A stretch of DNA of 18,854 bases from Methanofastidiosum methylothiophilum (GTDB taxonomy: Archaea; Methanobacteriota_B; Thermococci; Methanofastidiosales; Methanofastidiosaceae): contig LNJE01000022.1 in NCBI GenBank assembly GCA_001587635.1, positions 1 to 18,854 on the forward strand. Direction: 5' to 3'. Shown here one piece after another: positions 1 to 7,904 of this stretch (position 1 is its first letter; every line of letters starts with the position of its first letter). Under the pieces are notes generated by a model. It was not told where the DNA came from and made no database searches. It saw nothing but the letters and a program-made list of their open reading frames with translations. A program made the position numbers and the translations under genes.

Positions 1-1
1 T

Positions 2-415
2 TTACAAAACAACTCAGAGATAAGCTTTGAAACGCTAGGCAAAGAGTTGGGTGTCTCAAAATCAACTATCCATTATAGGGTAATGAATCTAAAGGAAAGG
101 GGTATCATCAAAAAATTTGCTGCAATTTTGGACCCTGAAAAACTAGGTATGGGCATACTTGCTGTGTCTTTGATAAGGGCCCATTATAATCCCGGATATG
201 TTGATTATATAGGTGACAAGCTCAAGAACATCCCTGGTGTTTGGGGCGTATATTTCCTTATAGGAGAGCATGATTTTGTTGTTTTAATACGTGCAAAAGA
301 TAAAGATGACCTCAATAGAATAGTTGAAACTTTTATTTCTATGAAAGAGATTGAAAGATCCAACACACATGTCATAATAAAAAAGATAAAAGAAGATATT
401 CGGGTTGATATCTAA
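2..415 (+). CDS. Lrp/AsnC family transcriptional regulator, 5' truncated by window edge
   Basis: The reading frame is open from base 2 to the TAA at 413-415, giving 137 residues with no start inside the window. The first visible residues form the second half of a winged helix-turn-helix; the recognition helix is around ELGVSKSTIHYRVMNL. After a linker (KKFAAILDPEKLG) comes the RAM ligand-binding/oligomerisation domain, ending in strands such as HDFVVLIRAK. A TTG at 47 could be taken as a start, but that would cut the HTH in half, and coding clearly continues upstream. Full-length family members are about 140-160 residues, so little is missing. These proteins act as DNA-binding dimers or octamers and often respond to amino acids. 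It converges on the dehydrogenase at 443-1927. Whether it controls that gene or its own operon cannot be told. The family call is secure; the effector is unknown. Confidence 0.93.
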   Translation, partial: LQNNSEISFETLGKELGVSKSTIHYRVMNLKERGIIKKFAAILDPEKLGMGILAVSLIRAHYNPGYVDYIGDKLKNIPGVWGVYFLIGEHDFVVLIRAKDKDDLNRIVETFISMKEIERSNTHVIIKKIKEDIRVDI

Positions 416-419
416 TTAT

Positions 420-429
420 AAAAAAAGAA
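420..429 (-). terminator. Possible oligo-T terminator of the 443-1927 gene
   Basis: On the minus strand a run of seven T follows the stop codon of the dehydrogenase gene by about 16 bases, in a very AT-rich 27-base gap between two converging genes. Archaeal RNA polymerase terminates at oligo-T tracts without needing a hairpin, so this is a reasonable terminator. It is inferred from composition only. Confidence 0.4.
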
Positions 430-442
430 TAATATAATAAAA

Positions 443-1927
443 TTAATCTTTTTCTGGCCAGAATCTCTCTGTAATAATCTTATCCTGGGTGTAGAAGTTA
501 ACTATCGCTTTTCCCTGTGCCTTTATATCTGCAAATTGAGAGTTCTTCATTCCGCCGAAAGGTAAGAATGCGACTGGAGCAGGTATACCTATGTTAACAC
601 CTATCATCCCAGCTTCGGCTTTAAGCTTAAATTCCCTTGTCCAGTATCCATTTTGAGTGTAGATTGAGGCACCGTTACCGTATTGGTGTCTGTTGATAAA
701 TCCAATCGCTTCATCAAGTGTATTTGCCTTCATTATGCATACTACTGGTCCGAATATTTCAGTCTTGTGAATCTCCATGCCTTCCTTAACATCGGCAAAG
801 ATTGTTGGTCCAATGAAATGTCCGCCTTCGTTTCCAGGTACCTTGATACCTCGTCCATCGAGTAGTAATTTTGCACCTTCTTTTACACCCACGTCAATCA
901 TCTTGTTGATGAAATTAAAGGCGTGTTTTGAAATCACTGGGCCCATCAGATTTGGCTCTTCAGCGTACCTTGGATCAAGAGGATCAGCAACTATTACTTC
1001 CTTTGCAGCCTCTGTGAATTTTTCACAGATTGTGTTATACATCTCATCCCCCACACCAACTAGTACAGAAGATGCCATACATCTCTGACCTGCACAACCA
1101 AAGCATGATGTCATCATATTTCTTATGACTTCATCTATTTTGGCATCAGGCATTGCGATAAGATGATTTTTTGCACTCCCCATTGCCTGGAATCTCTTGT
1201 TGTTTCTTGCACATTTTTCTGCTACAGTCCTGCACACATTTGTTGATCCTACTAAAGAAAATCCTTTAACTTTGGGATTTTCAATGAATGCATCGGCAAC
1301 TTCCCTGTCTCCATTAACAACGTTGTATACTCCGGGGGGTAGGCCTATCTTATCCATGTATTCTGTAATCTTAATCATAGTCCCTGGGACCTGTTTTGAC
1401 GGCTTTACTATAACAGTGTTTCCTGTTGTTATTGCATATGGTATAAACCAAAATGGGACCATAGCTGGAAAGTTGAAAGGAGCTACTACTGTGAAAACTC
1501 CCATTGGAAGTCTTAAAACTTCACCATCAATCCCAAAAGAAGTCCCTATTATTTTATCGCTCTGTTGAAGCATTGGCATTCCACAGGCGACCTCTATATT
1601 TTCAAAACATCTTTTCATCTCAGCTCTTGCATCTGGAAGGGATTTTCCCATCTCCTCTACCAAGATCCTTGATATTTCTTCTTCGTTTTCCATTAGTAAA
1701 TCTCTTAGCTTGAACAAGGGTTTCGCCCTTCTTGGGCCAGGCATCTGACTCCAAGATAGATACGCTTCATGGGCAATGTCAATGGCCTTATCGGCCTCAG
1801 ATTTTTTTGAAAGCGGTACTTTCGCTATTACTTTACCAGTACTTGGATTTTCAATATCTACGTATCCATTGTTTTCAGGTTCAACCCATTTTCCGTTTAC
1901 ATAGTTTTTGTAAACTTTGACATCCAT
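443..1927 (-). CDS. mmsA: CoA-acylating methylmalonate-semialdehyde dehydrogenase (ALDH superfamily)
   Basis: This 494-residue protein has the normal length and layout of methylmalonate/malonate-semialdehyde dehydrogenase, which makes propionyl- or acetyl-CoA from the semialdehyde with NAD+ and CoA, losing CO2. The oxyanion Asn is N152 in PFNFP and the catalytic Cys is C283 in GQRCMAS. At the place where hydrolytic aldehyde dehydrogenases carry the general-base Glu, this protein reads AMGSAKNH (248-255). Loss of that Glu is typical of the CoA-dependent MmsA subfamily. EIFGPV, near residue 391, is the usual NAD-ribose motif. The ATG is preceded by GGAGG eight to nine bases upstream. It is transcribed away from the LUD/CCG fusion gene across a 228-base control region. 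No other valine, beta-alanine or inositol catabolism gene is in view, so the physiological substrate is open. An acetaldehyde- or malonate-semialdehyde-specific role is possible. Confidence 0.9.
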   Translation of the reverse strand: MDVKVYKNYVNGKWVEPENNGYVDIENPSTGKVIAKVPLSKKSEADKAIDIAHEAYLSWSQMPGPRRAKPLFKLRDLLMENEEEISRILVEEMGKSLPDARAEMKRCFENIEVACGMPMLQQSDKIIGTSFGIDGEVLRLPMGVFTVVAPFNFPAMVPFWFIPYAITTGNTVIVKPSKQVPGTMIKITEYMDKIGLPPGVYNVVNGDREVADAFIENPKVKGFSLVGSTNVCRTVAEKCARNNKRFQAMGSAKNHLIAMPDAKIDEVIRNMMTSCFGCAGQRCMASSVLVGVGDEMYNTICEKFTEAAKEVIVADPLDPRYAEEPNLMGPVISKHAFNFINKMIDVGVKEGAKLLLDGRGIKVPGNEGGHFIGPTIFADVKEGMEIHKTEIFGPVVCIMKANTLDEAIGFINRHQYGNGASIYTQNGYWTREFKLKAEAGMIGVNIGIPAPVAFLPFGGMKNSQFADIKAQGKAIVNFYTQDKIITERFWPEKD

Positions 1928-2155
1928 TTAACTGCCTCCATATTTCTAAAACGTTATTTGGAACTAATTTTAAGTTATTTAGCTAACTTTGACTTATTTC
2001 CAGACTATATATAAAATTTTCGATTGGAGCTAATAAGCATATCGAAATAACTAATTGTCATATAAAAAGTTAAGAATATATATTTAAAACTTTTGGTACT
2101 TTTCATGTGATTAGATTGTAGTAAAACTTATAATATTGTTTAATCCCTTTTAAAC
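1928..2155. promoter_or_regulatory. Divergent control region with two TATA boxes and three inverted repeats
   Basis: This gap holds no gene. For the minus-strand dehydrogenase, a TATA-like stretch lies at about 2005-2016 (tatatataaaat on the plus strand), predicting a start of transcription near 1982. For the plus-strand fusion gene, CTTATAATAT at 2128-2137 is centred 24 bases before its GTG, so that mRNA is probably leaderless. Three inverted repeats are visible: AAGTTA-6-TAACTT (1972-1989), TTTCGAT-16-ATCGAAA (2018-2047) and AAAAGTT-16-AACTTTT (2065-2094). Their centres are about 52 and 47 bases apart. The first contains the palindrome TTAGCTAA (1979-1986) and overlaps the predicted dehydrogenase transcription start. 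Binding of a regulator is inferred, not shown. Confidence 0.55.
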
Positions 2156-4132
2156 GTGGTTACAGAGGCACACCTAAAAAATAAAATCAGCAAACCTTTG
2201 AAAAATAAGGGGAAGCTTATTGCTTTAAGGAAAGCTTTCAAAACAACAAGAGAAAGACAAGAGGAAAATATCTCATTGTTTCCTGATTTAGAGCAAAGAA
2301 TAAATAGACTGAAGCAAACAAGGGATTTTTCAATTGGTAACAAAGAGCTCCTGTCCCAAGCAATTAAAAAATTTGAGAATAACGGCTTTAGAGTTTTTTA
2401 TGCTGACACCAAAAAAGATGCTGTTGACTTTATATTAAAAGAGATTGGCGAAGAAAAATTAGTTGTGAAATCTAAATCTAATGTAACTAAAGAAATTGGG
2501 CTTCATGAATATTTAGAAAAAAATGGAGTAGAGGTTATAGAAACAGATCTTGGAGATTATATACTCCAACTCTCCAAAGAAAAGCCTGCACATCCCACAG
2601 GTCCTGCATGTCACCTGTCTAGGCATGAAATAGCAAAAATATTTTCAGACTCTTTTGGGAAAAATTTTGAACCTGATCCCCTAATTCTCACAAAGTTTGG
2701 TAAAGAAAAAATTAGAGGATACATTGAAAAATCAAAAATAGGGATCACAGGTGCAAATGCCTTATGTGCAGAAGAGGGTGCGGCTGTAATAATAAATAAC
2801 GAAGGCAATATAAATCTTGTTCAGATGCGAGAAAAAAAGCATATCATAGTAACTTCAATAGACAAAATTTATCCGAACATTGAAGAAGCTATCAACATGG
2901 TAAAGCTATGCACTTATTACGCAACAGGCGCCCCAATAACTTCGTACATTGAGATAATATCAGGGGTGTCAAAAACTGCAGATATAGAAAAAATGCTGTT
3001 TAAGGGTATGCAGGGGCCAAACGAAGTCATACTAGTTTTAGTTGATAATGGGAGGACAGAAGCCTTTGCCAAAGGATATAAAAATCTGTTTTACTGCATA
3101 GGGTGCGGCAATTGCCTACTAGATTGCCCTGTTTATCATGTTGTTGGAAACGAATACGGGTATAAGGGATATCTTGGTGGGAGAGGAGCTTCTGCTTCAT
3201 TCTTTCTAGAAAATCCAGAGGCAGCCTTAGAAAATGGTCTTTTCTTCTGTACAACTTGTAATAATTGTGAGGTTTCATGCCCCGTAGATATAGGCAATGC
3301 AGACTATTCAGAAAGATTAAGAGAAGAAATATCTTTGGCAGGATTATCTTTCCCTACCCACAATCAGGTGCTTGAAAACATAAAAATGACCAAGAATCCC
3401 TTTGGGGATACATCAAAAAAACAAATCAAAGAAGGAAATGAAGTGGTATATTACAGGGGATGCATGGCGTTATACAGGGAAAAAAATATAGCAGATTCCA
3501 CGATAAAGCTCCTTGAAAAATTAAACGTTTCTTATGCACTTATCGATGAGGTGTGTTGCGGTTCAGTTGCATTGAGGACTGGTAACAAAAAAATAGTTAA
3601 AGAACTTGCAAAAGAAAATTTTGAAAAAATTAAAAAAACTGGCGCTAAAACGGTAATATTTTCATGTGCAGGATGCCTTAGGGCTTTCATGAAAGACTAT
3701 CCTGATTTAAATGATACTAATTTGGAATTTCTTCACTCTTCCCAATACTTCCTTCAAAAGATTAAGGAAGGTAAACTAAAACTTAAGGACGGCAGGAAAT
3801 TAAAAGTGACCTTCCACGATCCATGTCATATGGGCAGGCATCTAAAGATTTATGAAGAGCCAAGAGACGTATTAAAGAGATTGCCAACCATCGAATTTGT
3901 TGAAATAAATAACTCTAAAGAAAATTCTAGGTGCTGCGGTGCCGGGGGAGGAGTTAAATCTATCTTCGGAGAGCTTTCTGTTTCTATGGCAAAGGAAAGA
4001 ATTGACGATGCTAGAGATGTAGGAGCCAAAATTATTGTTTCAACATGCCCTTTCTGTAAGAGAAATTTAAATGATTCTTTAGAAATGGAGGTTATTGATT
4101 TATCTGAACTTCTTTTAGAGTATTCTATTTAA
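2156..4132 (+). CDS. LUD-domain / [4Fe-4S] ferredoxin / CCG-domain fusion oxidoreductase (LutB-LutA type)
   Basis: This 658-residue protein joins the two iron-sulfur subunits of LutABC-type lactate oxidation in one chain. Residues about 45-300 are a LUD domain, with the typical stretch around TGANALCAEEGAAVI. Two 4Fe-4S ferredoxin motifs follow, C314/C317/C320/C324 and C365/C368/C371/C375. The C-terminal part holds two complete CCG modules as in LutA, GlpC and HdrB/HdrD: C436, CCG 467-469, CxxC 504-507; then C557, CCG 593-595, CxxC 631-634. No cluster ligand appears to be missing. Such proteins pass electrons from a 2-hydroxyacid dehydrogenase to a quinone or thiol carrier. No FAD-linked DLD subunit and no LutC are nearby, so the donor is unknown. 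An in-frame stop sits just upstream, leaving GTG 2156 as the first start; the TATA box 24 bases before it suggests a leaderless transcript. Substrate (lactate, glycolate or other) is unresolved. Confidence 0.85.
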   Translation: MVTEAHLKNKISKPLKNKGKLIALRKAFKTTRERQEENISLFPDLEQRINRLKQTRDFSIGNKELLSQAIKKFENNGFRVFYADTKKDAVDFILKEIGEEKLVVKSKSNVTKEIGLHEYLEKNGVEVIETDLGDYILQLSKEKPAHPTGPACHLSRHEIAKIFSDSFGKNFEPDPLILTKFGKEKIRGYIEKSKIGITGANALCAEEGAAVIINNEGNINLVQMREKKHIIVTSIDKIYPNIEEAINMVKLCTYYATGAPITSYIEIISGVSKTADIEKMLFKGMQGPNEVILVLVDNGRTEAFAKGYKNLFYCIGCGNCLLDCPVYHVVGNEYGYKGYLGGRGASASFFLENPEAALENGLFFCTTCNNCEVSCPVDIGNADYSERLREEISLAGLSFPTHNQVLENIKMTKNPFGDTSKKQIKEGNEVVYYRGCMALYREKNIADSTIKLLEKLNVSYALIDEVCCGSVALRTGNKKIVKELAKENFEKIKKTGAKTVIFSCAGCLRAFMKDYPDLNDTNLEFLHSSQYFLQKIKEGKLKLKDGRKLKVTFHDPCHMGRHLKIYEEPRDVLKRLPTIEFVEINNSKENSRCCGAGGGVKSIFGELSVSMAKERIDDARDVGAKIIVSTCPFCKRNLNDSLEMEVIDLSELLLEYSI

Positions 4133-4181
4133 TAAGATATCTATTGTATAGAACTTTATCCTATATTTATTAATTATTAAT

Positions 4182-4206
4182 GTCTTTTGTTTTAATATTT
4201 TATTGA
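4182..4206 (+). terminator. T-rich tract after the fusion oxidoreductase gene
   Basis: About 50 bases past the stop codon lies a strongly T-rich stretch (tcttttgttttaatatttta), followed by the promoter of the acetyl-CoA synthetase gene. It fits archaeal oligo-T termination. There is no strong hairpin, and the call rests on composition and position only. Confidence 0.35.
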
Positions 4207-4215
4207 TTATTAGAA

Positions 4216-4278
4216 ATACTTATAAAGGGTTAGCTAATTAGGTAACTAGTCGATATAATATAATAGAATATGAGGAGT
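4216..4278 (+). promoter_or_regulatory. acs promoter: TATA box, palindrome and Shine-Dalgarno site
   Basis: A TATA box reads CTTATAAA near 4218-4226, predicting a transcript start near 4248. Immediately downstream the sequence GTTAGCTAATTAGGTAAC (4229-4246) has inverted GTTA/TAAC ends and contains the perfect palindrome TTAGCTAA (4230-4237), also found at the dehydrogenase promoter. The position between TATA box and start would suit a repressor. GAGGAG at 4272-4277 precedes the ATG at 4284 by a normal spacing, so the mRNA has a leader of roughly 35 bases. Confidence 0.55.
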
Positions 4279-4283
4279 TAAAA

Positions 4284-6242
4284 ATGGGATCTGTAAAGGG
4301 AAAGTCTCTTGAAGGGCTATTAACAGAATTTAGAAGATTTTACCCTTCAACAGCATTTAAAGAGAATGCCAATATTAACAGTAAAGAAGCAATAGAAAAT
4401 GCAACTAAAGATCCAGAAAAATTCTGGGAAAGCTATGCTTCTGAACTTCACTGGTATAAAAAGTGGGACAGAGTGCTTGATTGGAATCCGCCTTACTCGA
4501 AATGGTTTGTTAATGGAGAACTAAATGTTTGTTACAATTGCGTTGATAACCACATTAAAAATGGTAGGAGGAATAAAGCTGCAATAATATGGGAAGGTGA
4601 GCCTGGAGACACTAAAACTCTTACCTATTGGGACCTTTATAGAGAGGTAAACAAGTTTTCTAATATTTTAAAAAAACTCGGTGTCAATAAAGGGGATAGA
4701 GTTGCAATTTATATGCCAATGATCCCTGAGGCCGTAATTGCCATGCTTTCATGTGCAAGGATTGGCGCAATACATATGGTTGTATTTGGAGGATTTAGTT
4801 CTGAAGCATTGAGGGATAGGATAAATGATTGCAAGGCAAAATTATTGATCACTGCAGATGGCGGCTATAGGAGAGGGAGCCTTATACCATTAAAACATGA
4901 TTCAGACTATGCCGTTAAGGATACACCATCCATTGAAAATGTTTTGATTATCAAGAGGGGTGAGTTCCCTCTTAGAATTAAGAAAGGTAGAGACATTTGG
5001 GTACACGACCTTGAAGAAGAAGTTGACCCATACTGTGAACCTGAACACATGAATTCTGATGATAGCCTATTCATTTTATATACTTCAGGCACAACAGGTA
5101 AACCAAAAGGAGTTCTTCATTCTACTGGCGGTTACCTAACTGGGGCGTATACCACTAGCAAATTAATATTTGACTTGAAAGACGAAGACGTTTTTTGGTG
5201 TACCGCTGATGTAGGGTGGATAACTGGGCACAGTTACATCGTTTATGGACCCCTTGCTGTAGGGGCTACATTATTCATGTATGAGGGGGCGCCTGATTGG
5301 CCAGAAATGGATAGATATTGGAGGATTATAGATAAATACGGAATTACAATATTCTACACCGCACCAACTGCAATAAGGGCTTTTATGAAGGCAGGCACAG
5401 AATATCTGAAGCCCTTCTCACTTGATACATTAAGACTATTAGGAAGTGTTGGGGAACCGATAAATCCTGAAGCATGGATTTGGTACTATACCCATATCGG
5501 GAAGAAAAGATGTCCAATCATTGATACTTGGTGGCAGACGGAAACTGGGATGATCATGATAACTACACTTCCAGGCTACCATACAATGAAGCCTGGGCAT
5601 GCAGGATTTCCTTTTCCAGGCGTATCTCTTGATATTTTGAATGAAGCAGGGGAGCCTGTAAAGCCTGATGAAGGAGGGTACCTTGTTTTGAAACGTCCAT
5701 GGCCATCGATGCTAAAAGGAATATATGGGGATGAAGAGAAGTATCTAGATAGTTACTGGAGCAAATGGAACGGAAAGTATTACTTTACTGGTGATGGTGC
5801 TAGAAAGGATACTGAAGGATACTTAATGCTCCTTGGCAGGGTGGACGATGTTCTTTCTATAGCAGGCCATAGGGTAGGGACTATGGAAGTTGAAAGTGCT
5901 TTGGTATCCCATCCAACAGTTGCAGAAGCCGCTGTTGTAGGGATTACTCATGAAATCACAGGACAGGCAATAGTAGGATTTGTTGTATTGAGGGATGATG
6001 CTGATAAAGACTTTGATCTAGAAGATTCGATAAGAGAGCATGTTGTGAAAAAAATTGGGCCAATAGCTAGACCCAGAAAAATAATATTCTCAAACGAATT
6101 ACCAAAAACAAGAAGTGGGAAAATAATGCGAAGGCTTCTAAAAGACATTGCAGAAGGCAAAGTTACAGGGGATACAACAACACTTACTGATCCAGATGTT
6201 ATCGAAAATCTGAAGAAACAATATGAAACAATTGAAGGTTAA
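4284..6242 (+). CDS. acs: Acetyl-CoA synthetase, AMP-forming
   Basis: This 652-residue enzyme has the full length and motif order of Acs, which activates acetate to acetyl-CoA through an acetyl-AMP intermediate. The N-terminal extension typical of Acs is present. The AMP-binding loop TSGTTGKPKG spans 267-276. DTWWQTETG carries the Trp that closes the acyl pocket around acetate, which favours acetate over propionate or longer acids. TGDGARKDTEGY and the hinge region GRVDDVLSIAGHRVGT are intact. The C-terminal lysine needed for adenylation, and target of regulatory acetylation, is K613 in KTRSGK. GAGGAG seven to twelve bases upstream supports the ATG. The gene has its own TATA box. Its 3' end overlaps the convergent KH-protein gene by four bases. 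In anaerobic archaea this route usually serves acetate assimilation. A propionyl-CoA synthetase is less likely given the Trp. Confidence 0.95.
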   Translation: MGSVKGKSLEGLLTEFRRFYPSTAFKENANINSKEAIENATKDPEKFWESYASELHWYKKWDRVLDWNPPYSKWFVNGELNVCYNCVDNHIKNGRRNKAAIIWEGEPGDTKTLTYWDLYREVNKFSNILKKLGVNKGDRVAIYMPMIPEAVIAMLSCARIGAIHMVVFGGFSSEALRDRINDCKAKLLITADGGYRRGSLIPLKHDSDYAVKDTPSIENVLIIKRGEFPLRIKKGRDIWVHDLEEEVDPYCEPEHMNSDDSLFILYTSGTTGKPKGVLHSTGGYLTGAYTTSKLIFDLKDEDVFWCTADVGWITGHSYIVYGPLAVGATLFMYEGAPDWPEMDRYWRIIDKYGITIFYTAPTAIRAFMKAGTEYLKPFSLDTLRLLGSVGEPINPEAWIWYYTHIGKKRCPIIDTWWQTETGMIMITTLPGYHTMKPGHAGFPFPGVSLDILNEAGEPVKPDEGGYLVLKRPWPSMLKGIYGDEEKYLDSYWSKWNGKYYFTGDGARKDTEGYLMLLGRVDDVLSIAGHRVGTMEVESALVSHPTVAEAAVVGITHEITGQAIVGFVVLRDDADKDFDLEDSIREHVVKKIGPIARPRKIIFSNELPKTRSGKIMRRLLKDIAEGKVTGDTTTLTDPDVIENLKKQYETIEG

Positions 6243-6796
6243 AATTTTAAATTATCTTCAAAGTCCCTTACTTTATCTTTTTTCCTTTTTTCTAAATACT
6301 TATATACAATTGAATGTGGTTTTCCTTCCAAGATCATTTCTAAAGCTTCTTTGGCATCCGCAACACCATCGAAATCCCCTATAATGGATACTGTTTTTCC
6401 ATAAACACATATATCAGTATTTGTGAGATCTTCAATTGTCTTTCTGGTGCTCCCGTCCTTTCCAATTATTCTGCCTCTTTGTCTTTCCCATGCCTTGGAA
6501 GATTTACCTAAGTAGTCTGGGAGGTAGAGCATTTCAAAGATATTATGATCGCTAAATATTTTTGAAGCCTTCTCAAAAGGGAATCCTCTCCCTATGGCCC
6601 TAACAATATCTCTTGCTTTCCATAAATTTAGGGGTTCTGCAGCACCGTCCTTTTGATAAATGTTGACAAGACCTTCTTCACTATCAATTTCAAGCTTTAT
6701 TGAAAGTTTCTTCTCAATTACTCTCTTTATCTCACCTTCTTTTCCAATGAGGACACCTAATCTATCTTGAGGTATCTTAACAAATTCTTCACTCAT
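6239..6796 (-). CDS. Two-KH-domain RNA-processing protein, archaeal Dim2/Pno1-like
   Basis: The 185-residue protein has two KH modules with their GxxG loops at G18-K-E-G21 and G112-K-D-G115. It ends in the family-typical EGKPHSIVYKYLEKRK. Length and pattern match archaeal Dim2p, which binds small-subunit rRNA near its 3' end and is thought to help aIF2-alpha and maturation factors in 16S rRNA processing. AGGAGG lies eight bases before the ATG. That ATG is inside the Rio1 gene (8-base overlap), so translation is probably coupled. Rio1 and Pno1/Dim2 also work together in eukaryotic 40S maturation, so the pairing is meaningful. It is the last gene of the minus-strand run. Its end overlaps the acs end by four bases. 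Confidence 0.92.
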   Translation of the reverse strand: MSEEFVKIPQDRLGVLIGKEGEIKRVIEKKLSIKLEIDSEEGLVNIYQKDGAAEPLNLWKARDIVRAIGRGFPFEKASKIFSDHNIFEMLYLPDYLGKSSKAWERQRGRIIGKDGSTRKTIEDLTNTDICVYGKTVSIIGDFDGVADAKEALEMILEGKPHSIVYKYLEKRKKDKVRDFEDNLKF

Positions 6797-7562
6797 TTAA
6801 AATCCCTCCTAACGTTTCGTCAACATTTGGCACTTCAAAGTAGTTTGAAAAGTATCTAAAGATATTTTCTAAATCTCTTTTAAGAAAATCTTGGACCATA
6901 ATGTTATTTTTTATCGTTCCTTGGGCAAAGTCGATAAAGTAAATCTTTTTACCCATTAGGATGTTATATTCACTTAGATCGGCATGGACTAATCCCGCCT
7001 CGTATAACTTTCTAACACTATCAATAATATTATTAAAGTCTTTTTCGGGATCTGTTGATCCTTTTTCTTTTAAAGTAGGATATGATTTCATGTTTTTACC
7101 CAAGAATTCCATGATTAATACGTTATTTCTTACTATTATTGGTTTTGGTGCATTAATGACCCCATTTGCTATTTTCATATTCTTGAACTCTCTTTTTGCC
7201 CAAGCAAATACGGTATTTCTCTTATCATTTTTTGTATAATAGAATCTTGGATCCCCAACAAGATACGAATACATCTTATTAAAGTTAGAAGTTGCAATAC
7301 GGTAAATCTTAACTGCTATTTCTTTTCCTTTTTCATCTTTCCCATAAAAGACATTTGCTTCCTTTCCAGTTGCGATTTCACCATTTAAAGATTCAATATA
7401 CCCATTATTCATAAGCTTAAATAGTGTGAGGCGAGTTGATTGATCAAAAACTTCGTCTCTAACTTTAAAGATATCAGAATCTTTATGTATCCTCTCATAC
7501 TTTAGACCCTTAATATCTTTTTTTCTTTCATATATATCTATATGATCTTCAATATTGCCCAT
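6789..7562 (-). CDS. rio1: RIO1-type serine protein kinase / ATPase
   Basis: The 257-residue protein is an atypical kinase of the RIO1 family. The nucleotide loop is ATGKEANVFYG (64-74), the ATP-binding lysine is K85 in AVKIY, the catalytic loop is HADLSEYN with D195 and N200, and the metal-binding aspartate is D211 in IDFAQG. The spacing and the STGKEANV-like signature separate RIO1 from RIO2, which has an N-terminal winged helix not seen here. RIO1 acts as an ATPase-driven switch on the pre-small ribosomal subunit. The ATG is three bases after the aIF1A stop codon and the 3' end overlaps the Dim2-like gene, so all three are surely co-transcribed. Nothing is missing from the catalytic core. 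Confidence 0.95.
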   Translation of the reverse strand: MGNIEDHIDIYERKKDIKGLKYERIHKDSDIFKVRDEVFDQSTRLTLFKLMNNGYIESLNGEIATGKEANVFYGKDEKGKEIAVKIYRIATSNFNKMYSYLVGDPRFYYTKNDKRNTVFAWAKREFKNMKIANGVINAPKPIIVRNNVLIMEFLGKNMKSYPTLKEKGSTDPEKDFNNIIDSVRKLYEAGLVHADLSEYNILMGKKIYFIDFAQGTIKNNIMVQDFLKRDLENIFRYFSNYFEVPNVDETLGGILNE

Positions 7563-7565
7563 AAT

Positions 7566-7904
7566 CTAAAGAGTCATGTAGCCGTTATCAATTAGCCATT
7601 TAGTTTGGGTCCTTGAATATCGGTAGATGATATTTCCTCTTTCGTCACCCTTAATCTCCCACGGTTCAACTAGGACTACCATTCCCATTTTTATCCATAG
7701 TCTCCTCTTAAATTTCCCTGGAACTGAGCAAATTCTTTCTTTTCCATCGGTGCATCTTACTTTCATTCTGCCTGCTCCAAGCATCTGATCGACGACGCCC
7801 AAAACTTCTCCTTTTTGAGGTGTTCTAGTTCTCTGGACCTGTTCCTCTTCACTAGCACCTGGTTCATATTTCAGATAATCCCTCCTATATAGCTCGTATC
7901 TCAC
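7566..7904 (-). CDS. eif1A: Translation initiation factor aIF1A (start codon uncertain)
   Basis: The product is aIF1A, the OB-fold factor that binds the small-subunit A site with aIF1 during initiation. The core runs from EEEQVQRTRTPQKGEVLGVV through the OB strands (GAGRMKVRCTDGKERIC, GKFKRRLWI) to the C-terminal helix. The longest frame starts at GTG 7904 and gives 112 residues, with a start that has no clear SD site and lies 20 bases inside the TyrRS gene. A perfect AGGAGG (7886 down to 7881 on the minus strand) sits six bases before an in-frame CTG (7874-7872). A CTG start would give 101 residues and remove MRYELYRRDYL, a stretch not typical of the family. No in-frame ATG exists before the conserved core. 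Function is secure and the first residue is not. Rio1 follows after three bases. Confidence 0.93.
   Translation of the reverse strand: MRYELYRRDYLKYEPGASEEEQVQRTRTPQKGEVLGVVDQMLGAGRMKVRCTDGKERICSVPGKFKRRLWIKMGMVVLVEPWEIKGDERGNIIYRYSRTQTKWLIDNGYMTL
7881..7886 (-). promoter_or_regulatory. Strong AGGAGG site that challenges the aIF1A start
   Basis: A perfect anti-16S match lies at the end of the TyrRS gene. It is downstream of the GTG start of the longest aIF1A frame, so it cannot serve that GTG. The same motif, with similar following bases (AGGAGGGATT), serves the Dim2-like gene in this operon, where the spacing to ATG is eight. Here the codon at spacing six is CTG in the aIF1A frame. Confidence 0.6.

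Noticed and set aside
47..49. TTG as the start of the Lrp/AsnC gene
   Set aside because: The frame is open to the window edge and the upstream residues complete the helix-turn-helix, so the gene simply begins outside the window.
683..1920. Several open frames of 60-123 codons antisense to the dehydrogenase gene
   Set aside because: They are shadows of a clearly coding frame, with no recognisable domains or start signals.
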